DNA of 64,000 nt from Myxococcus fulvus (GTDB lineage Bacteria > Myxococcota > Myxococcia > Myxococcales > Myxococcaceae). Positions within the stretch are counted from its first letter, which is position 1, and every line of letters starts with the position of its first letter. The stretch is taken from contig NZ_FOIB01000007.1 of the NCBI RefSeq assembly GCF_900111765.1, positions 495,704 to 559,703 on the forward strand. Reading direction: 5' to 3'. Of the stretch, positions 26,747 to 35,592 are shown one piece after another. The notes under the pieces are model-generated. The model was given only the letters and a program-made list of their open reading frames with translations. It had not been told where the DNA came from and searched no databases. Made by a program: the position numbers and the translations under genes.

Positions 26747-27237
26747 GTCAGCGTCCTCTGGAAGACGAGGGTGTCACGCCACTCGGCGCCCACGGGCACC
26801 ACGCCCTTGAGCCAGCCCACGTTGCGGAAGCCCTGCCGCACGCACCACGCGATGAGGAACGCGGGCGTGGGCTGCACGAGCACCACCAACGCCCGCAGCT
26901 CCAGCGCTCGCGCGCGTCCCAGCGCGTGCTGCGCCAGCTCCCGGCCGATGCCATGGCGGCGCTTGGGCTCGTCGACGAAGAGCGCCACCTCCGCGATGGT
27001 GTCGTAGATGTCGCGCTGCGTGTGGCTGGTCAGCGCGCCCCAGCCCGCGAGCTCGCCCGGCGTGTCCTCATAAACCCAGGACTCCAGCGGCCGGGGCCCG
27101 CCGGAGAGCCGCGCCCCCAGCTGGTCGGCGGTCAGCTCCACCGGTCCCCAGGTGGACCCACCGCGCGCAATCTCCGCGTTGCAGATGCGGACCGCGGCGG
27201 GCAGGTCGGTGGGCTCCAGTCGTCGAATCGCTCCCAT
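26743..27237 (-). CDS. GNAT acetyltransferase
   Basis: A 164-residue GNAT fold with the acetyl-CoA motif RRHGIGRELAQHALGRARALELRAL preceded by the strand VALFVDEPK. It is related to the next gene in the operon, sharing the PAAVRICNAEIA-type start and similar length, so the pair probably arose by duplication. ATGA overlap downstream. A role in resistance or in N-acylating an intermediate fits the context; the sequence alone does not decide. Confidence 0.85.
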   Translation of the reverse strand: MGAIRRLEPTDLPAAVRICNAEIARGGSTWGPVELTADQLGARLSGGPRPLESWVYEDTPGELAGWGALTSHTQRDIYDTIAEVALFVDEPKRRHGIGRELAQHALGRARALELRALVVLVQPTPAFLIAWCVRQGFRNVGWLKGVVPVGAEWRDTLVFQRTLT

Positions 27238-27252
27238 GCCATCCTCCTCCCG

Positions 27253-28977
27253 CTAGCTCTGACCGACGAGGGGCAGCTGCTCCTTCTGCCAGAGCTCACG
27301 GGTGGCCTTGCGTCGTATCTTCCCGCTGGTGGTGCGCGGTATTGCCCCGGAGGTCGTGAGGAGCACTTTGTAGGTGGTGAGCTCGTGCTCGTGGACCACC
27401 GCGCGCCGCACCGCGCCGACCACGTCCGCCACGTCCAGGCCGGCGACCTGGTCCTCACGCACCTCGCACGCGATGACCAGCTGCTCCTGCTCCTGGGAGC
27501 CCTCCAGCGTGAAGGCGGCCGAGTGGCCACGGCGAATCGCGGGGTGGCTCTTCTCCGCCGTCAGCTCCAGGTCCTGCGGGTAGAAGTTGGAGCCCCGGAT
27601 GATGAGGATGTCCTTGAGGCGACCGGTGATGAACAGCTCGCCGGTGTCGTCCATGCAACCCAAGTCGCCGGTGCGCAGCCACGTGGCGCCGTCCTCGCCG
27701 ACGATGCGGGCCTCGAAGATCTCCCGCGTGGCGTCCGCTTTCCGCCAGTACCCGTGCGCGACGTTGGGGCCGTGCACCCAGATCTCCCCCACGTGGCCAG
27801 GGGGGAGCCGCTGGTGCGAGTCGGGCGCGACGATGGCCAGCTTCTCACCGGTGAGGGCCCTGCCGCAGCCGACCAGGTCCTGCGAGCGCTCACCGGGCGC
27901 GGGCGCGAGCGCGCGGTCCTTCTGGAGCGACTCCCGCCCCACGTTCCACAGCCGGGGCGGACTGCCGCGCTTGCCCACGGAGATTTGAAGGGTGGCCTCC
28001 GCCATGCCGTAGGTGGGGCGAGGAGAGAAGCGGGGGAGGCCGTGGGCGGCGAAGACCTCCGCGAAGCGGGTGATGGTGCTGGCACGCACGGGCTCCGCGC
28101 CATTGAGCGCCAGCTCCCAGCACGACAGGTCCGCGCCCTTCATCCGCTCCGCGTCGTACTTCTCGAGGCACAGGTCGTAGGCGAAGTTCGGCGCGATGGC
28201 CATCTCCGCCCGGTAGGTGCTGATGGCACGAGGCCACGACAGCGGATGCGCGACGAAGGCCTGGGGCGACATCAGCACGCACTGCGCGCCGACGTACGCG
28301 CTCTGGAGCGCGTTAAAGATGAGCCCCATGTCGTGGTACATCGGAATCCACCCGACGCGCGTCGCGTGACGCCACAGGTCGCCACCCTGGCTGATCATCT
28401 CCACGTTCGCGCACAGGTTGCCGTGGCTGACCATCACGCCCTTGGGCGCCGAGGTGGACCCGGACGTGTATTGCAGGAGGGTGATGGCGTTCGGATCCGG
28501 CTCCTTCACCGCGAGCGGCGGCCCGCTGTCGTCCGTGGCGTGCGCATCCACGCCCAGCCACTCCATGCTCCGGGCCGCGGGCACCTGCGCGTAGGCGGCG
28601 CTCACGGCCTCGCGGGCCGCGGCGGTGGTGAGGCCGAGCCTGGGCGCGCAGTCCTCGACGATGGAGATGCTGGAGTCGCGCAGGCGCATCTGGCGCGGGA
28701 GGATGGTGGGCACCGCGACGATTCCCGCGTACTGACAGGCGAAGAATGCGACGAGGAACTCCAGGCCCGGGGGGAAGGCCAGGAGCGCGCGCTCACCGGG
28801 GCCCGCCTTCGCGGCCATCACCCTGGCGAGCGCGCTGGCGCGTCGGTCCAGCTCCGCGTACGTCAGGACGGAGGCCTCCTCCCCGCGCTCGCCGAGGAAG
28901 ACGTAGGCGCGGTCCTCGGGGTGGTCGGAGGCGTGGGTGCGCAGCGCGGTGACGAGGGAGGGGTAGCGGGTCTGCAT
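27253..28977 (-). CDS. Fatty acyl-AMP ligase (FAAL)
   Basis: A 574-residue adenylating enzyme of the FAAL group, which forms fatty acyl-AMP and passes the acyl group to a carrier protein instead of CoA. Motifs: YTSGSTSAPKGV, the FAAL-typical PMYHDMGLI, APNFAYDLC, YGMAEATL, WLRTGDLG and FITGRLKDIL, with the catalytic lysine in RTTSGKIRRKA. I chose ATG at 28977 with GAGG upstream; the much longer open frame continues through the desaturase gene in a different frame and is not real. With the desaturases and ACP of the same operon it should provide the lipid tail that starts the peptide. Confidence 0.92.
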   Translation of the reverse strand: MQTRYPSLVTALRTHASDHPEDRAYVFLGERGEEASVLTYAELDRRASALARVMAAKAGPGERALLAFPPGLEFLVAFFACQYAGIVAVPTILPRQMRLRDSSISIVEDCAPRLGLTTAAAREAVSAAYAQVPAARSMEWLGVDAHATDDSGPPLAVKEPDPNAITLLQYTSGSTSAPKGVMVSHGNLCANVEMISQGGDLWRHATRVGWIPMYHDMGLIFNALQSAYVGAQCVLMSPQAFVAHPLSWPRAISTYRAEMAIAPNFAYDLCLEKYDAERMKGADLSCWELALNGAEPVRASTITRFAEVFAAHGLPRFSPRPTYGMAEATLQISVGKRGSPPRLWNVGRESLQKDRALAPAPGERSQDLVGCGRALTGEKLAIVAPDSHQRLPPGHVGEIWVHGPNVAHGYWRKADATREIFEARIVGEDGATWLRTGDLGCMDDTGELFITGRLKDILIIRGSNFYPQDLELTAEKSHPAIRRGHSAAFTLEGSQEQEQLVIACEVREDQVAGLDVADVVGAVRRAVVHEHELTTYKVLLTTSGAIPRTTSGKIRRKATRELWQKEQLPLVGQS

Positions 28978-29015
28978 GGAAGCCTCGCGCAAGCAGGTCG
29001 TGGGGAACGGGGGAC

Positions 29016-30017
29016 TCAGCCTGGCATCCGGGCGCCAGCGGTGGGCTCGGCGGCGGGCTCGTCGAGCGCCTCCAGGCGCTGGATGCGTCCGGCGATGCGC
29101 TCGGCGTCCGGACGCTTCACGTCCCAGACGAGCCCCACCGCCTCCATGACGCGGATGATCCAATAGCCCGGGTCCAACTGGTACCAGCGGAACCCGAAGT
29201 TGGCCGAGTCCGGGAACGCGTGGTGGTTGTTGTGCCAGCCCTCGCCCCAGGTGATGAGGCCGAAGAGGGCGTTGTTGTGGCTGTGGTTGTCCTTCATCTT
29301 GAACATCCGCGTGCCGAACATGTGCGTCAGCGAGTTGAGCGCGGACACCTGCTGGGCCACCACGAACTGGCGCACCACGCCGCCCCACAAGAAGCCGGTG
29401 AGCGCGCCCAGCCAGCTCTGCGTCAGCGCGCCGGCGATGACACCGGGCAGGACGAGCCCCAGCACCGCCCAGCGCAGGTAGCCCCGGTCCGCCTTCATGA
29501 TGGCCTTGTCGGCCAACAGGTCCGGCACGTAGTGCACCACGTTGGGGTACTCGTGCTTGAGCATCCAGCTGAAGTGCGAGTACCAGAGGCCCTTGAGGCG
29601 CAGGCGCCACGTCTGGCCGAACAGGTTGGGCGAGTGCACGTCGCCCTCGTGGTCCGCCAGCTCGTGGTGGCGCCGGTGCTGCGACGTCCACGTAATCATG
29701 GAGCTGCGCGCGGCCATGCAGCCGAAGACGGTGAGCAGCACGCGCACGGGCGCGCTCGTCTTGAAGGCGCGATGGGTGAACAGCCGATGGAAGCCGATGC
29801 TGATCGAGAAGCCCGTCAGTGCCCACATCACCGCGAAGAGGGTGAGGTCCAGGGCCGTGGGCGGCCGCACGGTGAAGGCCAGCCAAAGCGCGCCCACGGT
29901 GCCCAGCGTGGGGAGGATGTCGAAGAGGACGAAGTGGCGGCGCTGCAGCTTGTGCAGATACGGGCTGCTCACCGCCTTCTTGTCCCGCTTGCCTGCGACC
30001 TGCTCGACGTGGGCCAT
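29016..30017 (-). CDS. Membrane fatty acyl desaturase (1)
   Basis: A 333-residue integral membrane di-iron desaturase. All three histidine boxes are present: HRLFTH, QHRRHH and EGWHNNHH. Hydrophobic segments flank the boxes (about residues 30-75 and 165-215). The family introduces cis double bonds, and in some secondary-metabolite cassettes triple bonds, into fatty acyl chains using O2. It is paralogous to the desaturase at 33066-34094, sharing YPNVVHYVPDLL-type and LWGGVVR-type blocks. The FAAL/ACP neighbours imply an acyl-ACP substrate. Confidence 0.92.
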   Translation of the reverse strand: MAHVEQVAGKRDKKAVSSPYLHKLQRRHFVLFDILPTLGTVGALWLAFTVRPPTALDLTLFAVMWALTGFSISIGFHRLFTHRAFKTSAPVRVLLTVFGCMAARSSMITWTSQHRRHHELADHEGDVHSPNLFGQTWRLRLKGLWYSHFSWMLKHEYPNVVHYVPDLLADKAIMKADRGYLRWAVLGLVLPGVIAGALTQSWLGALTGFLWGGVVRQFVVAQQVSALNSLTHMFGTRMFKMKDNHSHNNALFGLITWGEGWHNNHHAFPDSANFGFRWYQLDPGYWIIRVMEAVGLVWDVKRPDAERIAGRIQRLEALDEPAAEPTAGARMPG

Positions 30018-30033
30018 GGGGCTCCTCCGCGTG

Positions 30034-31062
30034 CTACGTCATCCTCAACACCAGGCGTCCCTGGACCTGCCGCTGGCGCAGCGCGGTGATGGCGCCGTTG
30101 ACGTCGTCCAGCGTCCTGCTCTCCACCAACGGCCGCACCTTGCCGGCGGCCACCAGCGCCAGCGCCTCGCGCACGTCCTGCCGGGTGCCGATGAGCGTCC
30201 CGCGCACCGACAGGCCCTTGATGACCAGGTCGAACACGGACAAGGGCAGGGGCTCCGGCGCCACGCCGACCACCATCAGCGTCCCGGCCCGCCGGAGCAT
30301 CCGCGCGCCTTGCTCCATCGCCTTCGCCGCGCCCGTGGTGACCACCACGCCATGCGCGCCGCCCCCGGTGCGGTGGACGATGCGGTTGACGGGGAACTCC
30401 TTCTCGGCGTTGACGGTGAAGCTCGCCCCGAGCGACTCGGCCAGCGCCGCCTTCTCCGCGCTCACGTCGATGGCGGCGACCTTCAGCCCCAGCGCCGTCG
30501 CATACTGGATGGCCAGGTGGCCCGCGCCGCCCACGCCGGAGACGACGACCCAGGAGTCCGGCCGCGCGCCGAGCGTCTTCAGCGCCTTGTAGCTCGTCAC
30601 GCCCGCGCAGAGGATGGGCGCCAGCTCCTCCAGGGAGGGCCCGTCCGGCAGCGGCACGGCGAAGGACTCGGACACCACGCAGTAGTCCGCGTAGGTGCCG
30701 TTCACGTTGTAGCCGGTGCCCACCTGGCGCACGCACTGGGGCTCGTGGTCCGTGGTGCAGTCCTCGCACGTGCCGCAGGCGGAGTTCAGCCAGAACACGC
30801 CGACACGGTCTCCCTCCTTGTGCGTGCGCACGCCCTCGCCCAGGCCCGCGACGTAGCCGGTGGCCTCGTGGCCCAGCACCACCGGGAAGCGGGGCTTCTT
30901 CATTGGCCACTCGCCGTCGAGGATGCTCACGTCCGTGTGGCAGACGCCGCTGGCGGCGATTCGCACCAGCACCTCGCCGGGGCCGGGCTCGGGGATGGGG
31001 ACCTCGCGCAGCTTCAGGGGCTCGCCGATGGCCTCCGCGAAGGCGGCGCGCATGAGCTTCAT
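30034..31062 (-). CDS. Zinc-dependent alcohol dehydrogenase
   Basis: A 342-residue medium-chain dehydrogenase. Catalytic zinc ligands lie in SGVCHTDV and GHEATG, structural zinc cysteines in CGTCEDCTTDHEPQC, and the NAD-binding motif is GVGGAGHLAIQYA. Length and motifs match class AdhP-type enzymes acting on primary alcohols and aldehydes. It overlaps the thioesterase gene by four bases. In the cluster it could interconvert a fatty alcohol and aldehyde or a hydroxy side chain; it might equally be a general alcohol dehydrogenase recruited to the operon. Confidence 0.9.
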   Translation of the reverse strand: MKLMRAAFAEAIGEPLKLREVPIPEPGPGEVLVRIAASGVCHTDVSILDGEWPMKKPRFPVVLGHEATGYVAGLGEGVRTHKEGDRVGVFWLNSACGTCEDCTTDHEPQCVRQVGTGYNVNGTYADYCVVSESFAVPLPDGPSLEELAPILCAGVTSYKALKTLGARPDSWVVVSGVGGAGHLAIQYATALGLKVAAIDVSAEKAALAESLGASFTVNAEKEFPVNRIVHRTGGGAHGVVVTTGAAKAMEQGARMLRRAGTLMVVGVAPEPLPLSVFDLVIKGLSVRGTLIGTRQDVREALALVAAGKVRPLVESRTLDDVNGAITALRQRQVQGRLVLRMT

Positions 31063-31847
31063 GATGCGGACCTCATTGGCGTGGGAGTGGACGCGGACAG
31101 CGTCGCGCGGACGCCCTCCACGATGGAGGTGATGAGCACGGCCTGGCCCTCCTTGCCGAAGAAGTGGCCGCCCGGGAGCACCCGCCGGGTGAAGGTTCCT
31201 CCCGCCAGTTCGGACCAGGCCTCCCAGTCCTCGCGGACCACCAGGTTGTCGTGCTCGCCGATGAACGTGTGCAGCGGGAACGGCAGCGGAGGCTCCCGGC
31301 GGTACGCGTACTCGTCCGACAGGGCGAGGTCCGCGCGGATGGTGGGCAGGTAGTACTCGCGACGCTTCGCGGTACCGAGCAGCCCCGGAGGGATTCCGCC
31401 CAGTGCGTGGAGCCGGTCCACCAGCTCCAGCTCCGGCAGCGTGTGCAGCTCGTGCGCGGGCCGCAGCGGCTTGTGCGGCGCGCGGCGGCCGGAGATGAAG
31501 AGCGCCAGCGGCGGGGGCTCCTCCTGGCGGCGCAGCTCGCTCGAAAGCTCGAAGGCGATGAGCGCGCCCATGCTGTGCCCGTAGATGACCAGGGGCAGGT
31601 CCAGGAGCGCGCGCACCTGGGCGAACAACCCAGGCAGGACCTCTTCCATCCGCTCACACGGAGGCGTGTCCCTGCGGTCCTCGCGGCCCGGGAGCTGGAC
31701 CTTCACCAGCTCCAGCCAGTCGGGCAGGACGGCGCGCCAGCCGTTGAAGCTGGAGGCGCCGCCGCCCGCGTGGCCCAGGCACAACAGGCGCGCCGAGGGC
31801 GGCGCCGTGCCCTCCGCGTGGCGCAGCCAGGGTGAGGGGAGGGTCAT
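31059..31847 (-). CDS. Type II thioesterase
   Basis: A 262-residue alpha/beta hydrolase of the GrsT/TycF group. Nucleophile Ser in YGHSMGALIAF near residue 93, Asp in IGEHDNLV and His in PGGHFF. Such free thioesterases clear mis-primed or stalled groups from NRPS carrier domains. The enzyme has the normal Ser nucleophile, in contrast to the Cys hydrolase in operon A, so the two probably have different jobs. Three bases separate it from the methyltransferase gene. Confidence 0.9.
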   Translation of the reverse strand: MTLPSPWLRHAEGTAPPSARLLCLGHAGGGASSFNGWRAVLPDWLELVKVQLPGREDRRDTPPCERMEEVLPGLFAQVRALLDLPLVIYGHSMGALIAFELSSELRRQEEPPPLALFISGRRAPHKPLRPAHELHTLPELELVDRLHALGGIPPGLLGTAKRREYYLPTIRADLALSDEYAYRREPPLPFPLHTFIGEHDNLVVREDWEAWSELAGGTFTRRVLPGGHFFGKEGQAVLITSIVEGVRATLSASTPTPMRSAS

Positions 31848-31850
31848 GGC

Positions 31851-32813
31851 TCAGGAGCCCCGGGGTCCCCAGTGGTCGGCGCCGTTGACGGACCAGTGGG
31901 GCGAGATGGGCCGCAGCATGAAGCGCAGCAGGTGCTGCTTGCCCAGGCGGAAGCCCATGGAGGTGAGCTTGAAGTAGCGCTCCGTGCGCGCCACCGTCTC
32001 CTCCCCGACGAGCTTCACCGCCTCCTCGCGGTGACGGCGCAGGTTGGTGGCCCACCGGTCGTAGGTGCGCGCGTAGTGGAGCCTGTCGTTGCGGAAGGCG
32101 ACGATCTCGAACAGGCCCTCGGCCGCGGCGACGATTTCACCGAGGAAGGGCAGGTCCGAGTCCGGGAAGATCTCCCGGTTCATGAAGTCACTGGCGTCCT
32201 CGCGCCGCATGTCCCCGAAGGCGATGGTCTGCAGAGAGAGCCGGCCGGAGGGCGTGAGCCACTTGTGGCAGCGCGCGAGGAAGTCCGCGTAGACGGCGAC
32301 CTTCTCCTCGGGCGTCTCCTCGCGCTTGGCGAAGTGCTCCAGCGCGCCCACGGAGATGATGGAGTCGTAGGGCCGGGCGGGCTCGTGCGTGGCCCAGTTC
32401 TCCACCCGCACCTCCACCCGGGGCAGGTTCAGCGAGCGCAGGTAGTCGGCCTGCAGCGGGCTGAGCGTGAGGCCCACCGTGCGCTCCACGGAGGGGCGCG
32501 CGGAGGTGTGCCGCAGCACCGAGCCCCAGCCGCACCCCACGTCGAGCACCGTGCGCGCGTTGGCCACGTTGGCGCTCGCCAGGTGCCAGTCGATCTTCCG
32601 GATCTGCGCCCGCTCCAGCGGCTCGTCCGGGTCCTCGAAGAGCGCGCAGGAGTAGGTCATCGTCGGACCGAGGACCAGCTCCCAGAAGCGCGCGTCGTGG
32701 TCGTAGTGCGCCTGGATGCCCTCCTGCGAGCCGCCGTACTTGTCGCCCTCTCGCTCCCGGAGCGCGGCGGCGGTGCCGGTGGGCGCTTCGTCGACCCGAG
32801 CGGGGCTGCCCAT
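31851..32813 (-). CDS. SAM-dependent methyltransferase, cyclopropane-fatty-acid-synthase-like
   Basis: A 320-residue class I methyltransferase with motif I LDVGCGWGSVLRH and the following TLSPLQADYL, which is the CFA-synthase/mycolic-acid-methyltransferase hallmark (T-S--Q--Y). The family transfers a methyl group to the double bond of a lipid chain, giving a cyclopropane or a methyl branch. The ATG at 32813 overlaps the stop of the acyl-carrier gene (TGATG). With two desaturases upstream in the operon, an unsaturated acyl-ACP is the natural substrate. The same fold also includes N-, O- and C-methyltransferases, so the chemistry is not certain. Confidence 0.82.
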   Translation of the reverse strand: MGSPARVDEAPTGTAAALREREGDKYGGSQEGIQAHYDHDARFWELVLGPTMTYSCALFEDPDEPLERAQIRKIDWHLASANVANARTVLDVGCGWGSVLRHTSARPSVERTVGLTLSPLQADYLRSLNLPRVEVRVENWATHEPARPYDSIISVGALEHFAKREETPEEKVAVYADFLARCHKWLTPSGRLSLQTIAFGDMRREDASDFMNREIFPDSDLPFLGEIVAAAEGLFEIVAFRNDRLHYARTYDRWATNLRRHREEAVKLVGEETVARTERYFKLTSMGFRLGKQHLLRFMLRPISPHWSVNGADHWGPRGS

Positions 32814-33085
32814 CACGCGCCTCCCGCCGCGGCGGGCAGCTTCGTGGCCAGGTGCTTGGAGATGGACGCCAGGGTGGGGTACTCGAAGAGCAGCTCCGGC
32901 ATCAGCTCGATGCCCAGATGCTCTTCCAGGGACATGATCAACGCCACGGCCGTGGACGAGTCCAGGCCCAGGCGCTCCACCTCCACGTTGGGATTGATGT
33001 TGCCCGGAGCTGTGTCGAGAATCCTCGCCACGTAGTTGATGCACCACGACTGAATCGACGCCGCGTCATGAGCCTTGGCTTCCAT
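32813..33085 (-). CDS. Acyl carrier protein
   Basis: A 90-residue carrier protein with the phosphopantetheine serine in LGLDSSTAVAL near residue 43. Helix pattern and the C-terminal FEYPTLASISKHL match PKS/FAAL-associated ACPs. It overlaps the desaturase gene by 20 bases and the methyltransferase gene by 3 bases, so these are translated together. It is the likely acceptor of the FAAL-activated fatty acid and the platform for desaturation. Confidence 0.93.
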   Translation of the reverse strand: MEAKAHDAASIQSWCINYVARILDTAPGNINPNVEVERLGLDSSTAVALIMSLEEHLGIELMPELLFEYPTLASISKHLATKLPAAAGGA

Positions 33086-34094
33086 GGGTCGCTTCGTTCC
33101 TCTGTAGGTGGGCGTTGCTGTCCTTGATGGCCGCGCGGGCGCGGCGTGCTTCCTTCTGCTCTGGCGTGGGGACGATGACGTTCGTGGCCAGCCCGAGCTT
33201 CTCGAGCAGGCGGATGAACCAGTAGGAGAGGTCCACCCGGTACCAGGCCAGGGCGAACGAGGCGGACCGGGGGAACGCGTGGTGGTTGTGGTGCCAGCCC
33301 TCGCCCCAGATGAGCATCCCCAACAGCGGGTTGTTGCGGCTGTTGTCCTTCAACTGGAAGGGCCGGGAGCCCAGCGTGTGCAGGATGGAGTTCAGCGCGG
33401 AGATGGACTGCGCCACCACGAACATCCGCACCACGCCTCCCCACAAGAAGCCCGCGAGCGCGCCCTCCCAGGTCCTCGTCACCAGGGCGCCGATGGCCGT
33501 CGGCACGAGGAGCCCCAGCACCACCCACGTCTGGTAGTGGCGCGAGGCGCGGACGATGGCCCGGTCCTCCAAGAGGTCGGGCACGTAGTGCACGATGTTC
33601 GGGTACTCGTGCTGGAGCATCCACGTGAAGTGCGCGTGGACCAGCCCGCGCACCCGGCCTCCGAAGTCCGCGCCATGCAGGTTGGGCGAGTGCATGTCCC
33701 CGGGGCGGTCCGCCAGCCGGTGGTGGCGCCGGTGCATGGCCGCCCAGGAGATGACGGGCCCCAGCGCCGCCATGCTCCCCATGATGGCGAGCGCCACGCG
33801 CACGGGCGTGGGCGCCTTGAAGGACCGGTGCGTGAAGAAGCGGTGGTAGCCCGCCGACACGCCCAGGCCGGTGATGAGCCACATCACCCCGAACAACCCC
33901 AACTCCAGCGCGCCGATGGGCCGCACGAAGGCCCAGCCCACCGCCGCGAGCGTCCCGAGCAGCGGGCCCACGTTGAACAGGAAGAAGTGCCTGCGCTGCA
34001 TCCGACGGAGGAAGGGGCTCTCAATCGCCAGGCGTCTGGCTTTGCCCTCCCGACCGTCGCCCTCCAAGCCGTCCACGTCGAGTGCGTTGGACAT
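33066..34094 (-). CDS. Membrane fatty acyl desaturase (2)
   Basis: A 342-residue di-iron desaturase and first gene of operon B. Histidine boxes: HRFFTH, MHRRHH and EGWHHNHH. Clearly paralogous to the desaturase at 29016-30017 throughout (shared SAPVR/TPVR, HSPNL, YPNIVHYVPDLL, GFLWGGVVR blocks). Two desaturases with an ACP and a FAAL form the set found in alkyne and polyyne lipid cassettes, although the same set could simply give a diene. The C-terminal ~20 residues are encoded over the ACP start. Confidence 0.92.
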   Translation of the reverse strand: MSNALDVDGLEGDGREGKARRLAIESPFLRRMQRRHFFLFNVGPLLGTLAAVGWAFVRPIGALELGLFGVMWLITGLGVSAGYHRFFTHRSFKAPTPVRVALAIMGSMAALGPVISWAAMHRRHHRLADRPGDMHSPNLHGADFGGRVRGLVHAHFTWMLQHEYPNIVHYVPDLLEDRAIVRASRHYQTWVVLGLLVPTAIGALVTRTWEGALAGFLWGGVVRMFVVAQSISALNSILHTLGSRPFQLKDNSRNNPLLGMLIWGEGWHHNHHAFPRSASFALAWYRVDLSYWFIRLLEKLGLATNVIVPTPEQKEARRARAAIKDSNAHLQRNEATHGSQGS

Positions 34095-34124
34095 AGCGGA
34101 ACGAGGCCCCTTTCCGAAAGCCGG

Positions 34125-34153
34125 TATATAAAGACAACCGCGTTATTGGTCAA
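34125..34153 (-). promoter_or_regulatory. Promoter-like sequence for operon B
   Basis: On the minus strand, TTGACC (34148-34153) is followed after exactly 17 bases by TATATA (34125-34130), a good sigma-70 match. Start of transcription would be about 25 bases ahead of the ATG at 34094. The -35 hexamer and spacer are the same as for operon A, which suggests joint expression. The site overlaps the ribosome binding region of the divergent nitrilase gene. Confidence 0.65.
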
Positions 34154-34167
34154 GGAGCCAAAGAGAC

Positions 34168-35007
34168 ATGTCGAAGCTCATCGTCGGCCTCATCCAGGTG
34201 AATGCGCGCAATGAAATGGCGCCAAATATTTCGTTCATCGAGGAGCAGGCGCGCAAGGCATTGGCGGCCGGCGCGAACTTTGTGATGACGCCGGAGAACT
34301 CCACGCTCCTAGGGGCAAACCACGAGGATACATTGTCGAAGGTGGTGGCAGAGGAACACCACCCCGGGCTGATGTCGGCGAAGGGCCTGGCGAAGGAGCA
34401 TGGTGTCTGGTTTTTGATTGGCTCCATCCACGTCAAGGTGGAGGGCGAGCGGTGCGCCAATCGCTCCTATGTCATCGACCCGGAGGGGCGGGTGGTGGCC
34501 TGGTATGACAAGATTCACATGTTCGACGCGGAGTTACCCAACGGCGAGCGCTACCGCGAGTCCTCTGTCTTCAGGCCGGGCGAGCGCGCGGTGGTGGCCC
34601 GCACGCCCTGGGGTGGGCTGGGAATGGGCATCTGCTACGACATGCGCTTCGGGCACCTGCAGCGCGCGCTGGCCCGTGCGGGCGCGACGCTGTTGACGCT
34701 GCCGTCCTCCTTCACCGTGCCCACGGGGAGCGCACACTGGCACGTGCTGCTGCGGGCTCGCGCCATCGAGACCGGCTGCTTCGTGTTCGCGCCCGCACAG
34801 GTGGGGCTCCACGCGGGAGGTCGGCGCACGTACGGGCACTCGTTGGTGGTGAGCCCCTGGGGCGAGGTGCTGGCGGACGCGGGCGGGGACTCGCCGGGCT
34901 TCGTGACGGCGGAGATCGACCTGGCGCGCGTGGAGGAGGCGCGCCGGGCGCTCCCGTCGCTGGGGCATGATCGGGCCTTCCGGGGGCCGGAGGTCCTGGA
35001 GTCGTAG
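34168..35007 (+). CDS. Nitrilase-superfamily carbon-nitrogen hydrolase (Nit2-like)
   Basis: A 279-residue hydrolase. The Glu-Lys-Cys triad is present: Glu in TPENSTLLG, Lys in YDKIHMFD and Cys in GICYDMRF. It matches the Nit/omega-amidase branch that hydrolyses 2-oxoglutaramate-type amides or deaminated glutathione. An AAGGAG site precedes the ATG. It is divergent from operon B and marks the likely right edge of the biosynthetic cluster. A housekeeping metabolite-repair role is more likely than a part in the pathway. Confidence 0.9.
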   Translation: MSKLIVGLIQVNARNEMAPNISFIEEQARKALAAGANFVMTPENSTLLGANHEDTLSKVVAEEHHPGLMSAKGLAKEHGVWFLIGSIHVKVEGERCANRSYVIDPEGRVVAWYDKIHMFDAELPNGERYRESSVFRPGERAVVARTPWGGLGMGICYDMRFGHLQRALARAGATLLTLPSSFTVPTGSAHWHVLLRARAIETGCFVFAPAQVGLHAGGRRTYGHSLVVSPWGEVLADAGGDSPGFVTAEIDLARVEEARRALPSLGHDRAFRGPEVLES

Positions 35008-35019
35008 CGTCGGGCGCCT

Positions 35020-35592
35020 TCAGGGCCGGGGCGTCGGCAGCCGGAACACGCGGGGGCCGGGGCGCCTTCCGAGCAGGAAGGTGACGGCCACGTACTTGGT
35101 GCCGGAGGTGACGTCCGCCGGGTAGTGGCAGTAATGCGAGGGGAAGACGGCGACCTTCCCCGCGCGCGGCTCGATGCGCAGGTCCAGGTCCGGGAACACG
35201 GTGGCGCCGCCCTGGTAGTCGTCGTTGAGGTACCCGATGACGGTGAAGAAGCGCTCCGGGGTGCCCAGGTGGTCGAAGTGCGGCGGGTACATCTGCCCGG
35301 GCTCGTAGCGGACCAGGTGCGCCTGGGGCAGGTGCTCGCGCAACGCCAGGCCCCACCGCGTGTTCGCCGCGTCGAGCAGACGGCCCTCCACCAGCGCACG
35401 GTAGGGCGCGAGCGCCGGAAGCGTCATCTCCAGGGTGCGCATGTTCGCGTGCTTGTCCGTGACGGACGCGTTCGCCGTGGGCTGCCAGCCGTCCGGCTCG
35501 CGCGCCAGGTCCAGCAGGGCCTGGGTGTCCGTCAGCGCGTCGGGGAACTCGAGGATGCCGCCCGCACCCTCCACGGGGGTGAGCGCGCCCAT
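35020..35592 (-). CDS. 2OG-Fe(II) oxygenase, prolyl-4-hydroxylase-like
   Basis: A 190-residue oxygenase with the P4H-alpha fold. Iron ligands: HxD in PPHFDHLG and distal His in SHYCHYP; the 2-oxoglutarate anchor is Lys in SGTKYVAVTF. The fit to prolyl hydroxylases (ARYEPGQ-YPPHxD, GG-T-FPDLDL, P--G-) is good. I chose the ATG at 35592 because it overlaps the TGA of the upstream small gene (TGATG); the longer frame includes that gene's coding sequence. No signal peptide. Translational coupling to a Tyr-, Trp- and Pro-rich small protein suggests this protein is its substrate. Confidence 0.87.
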   Translation of the reverse strand: MGALTPVEGAGGILEFPDALTDTQALLDLAREPDGWQPTANASVTDKHANMRTLEMTLPALAPYRALVEGRLLDAANTRWGLALREHLPQAHLVRYEPGQMYPPHFDHLGTPERFFTVIGYLNDDYQGGATVFPDLDLRIEPRAGKVAVFPSHYCHYPADVTSGTKYVAVTFLLGRRPGPRVFRLPTPRP

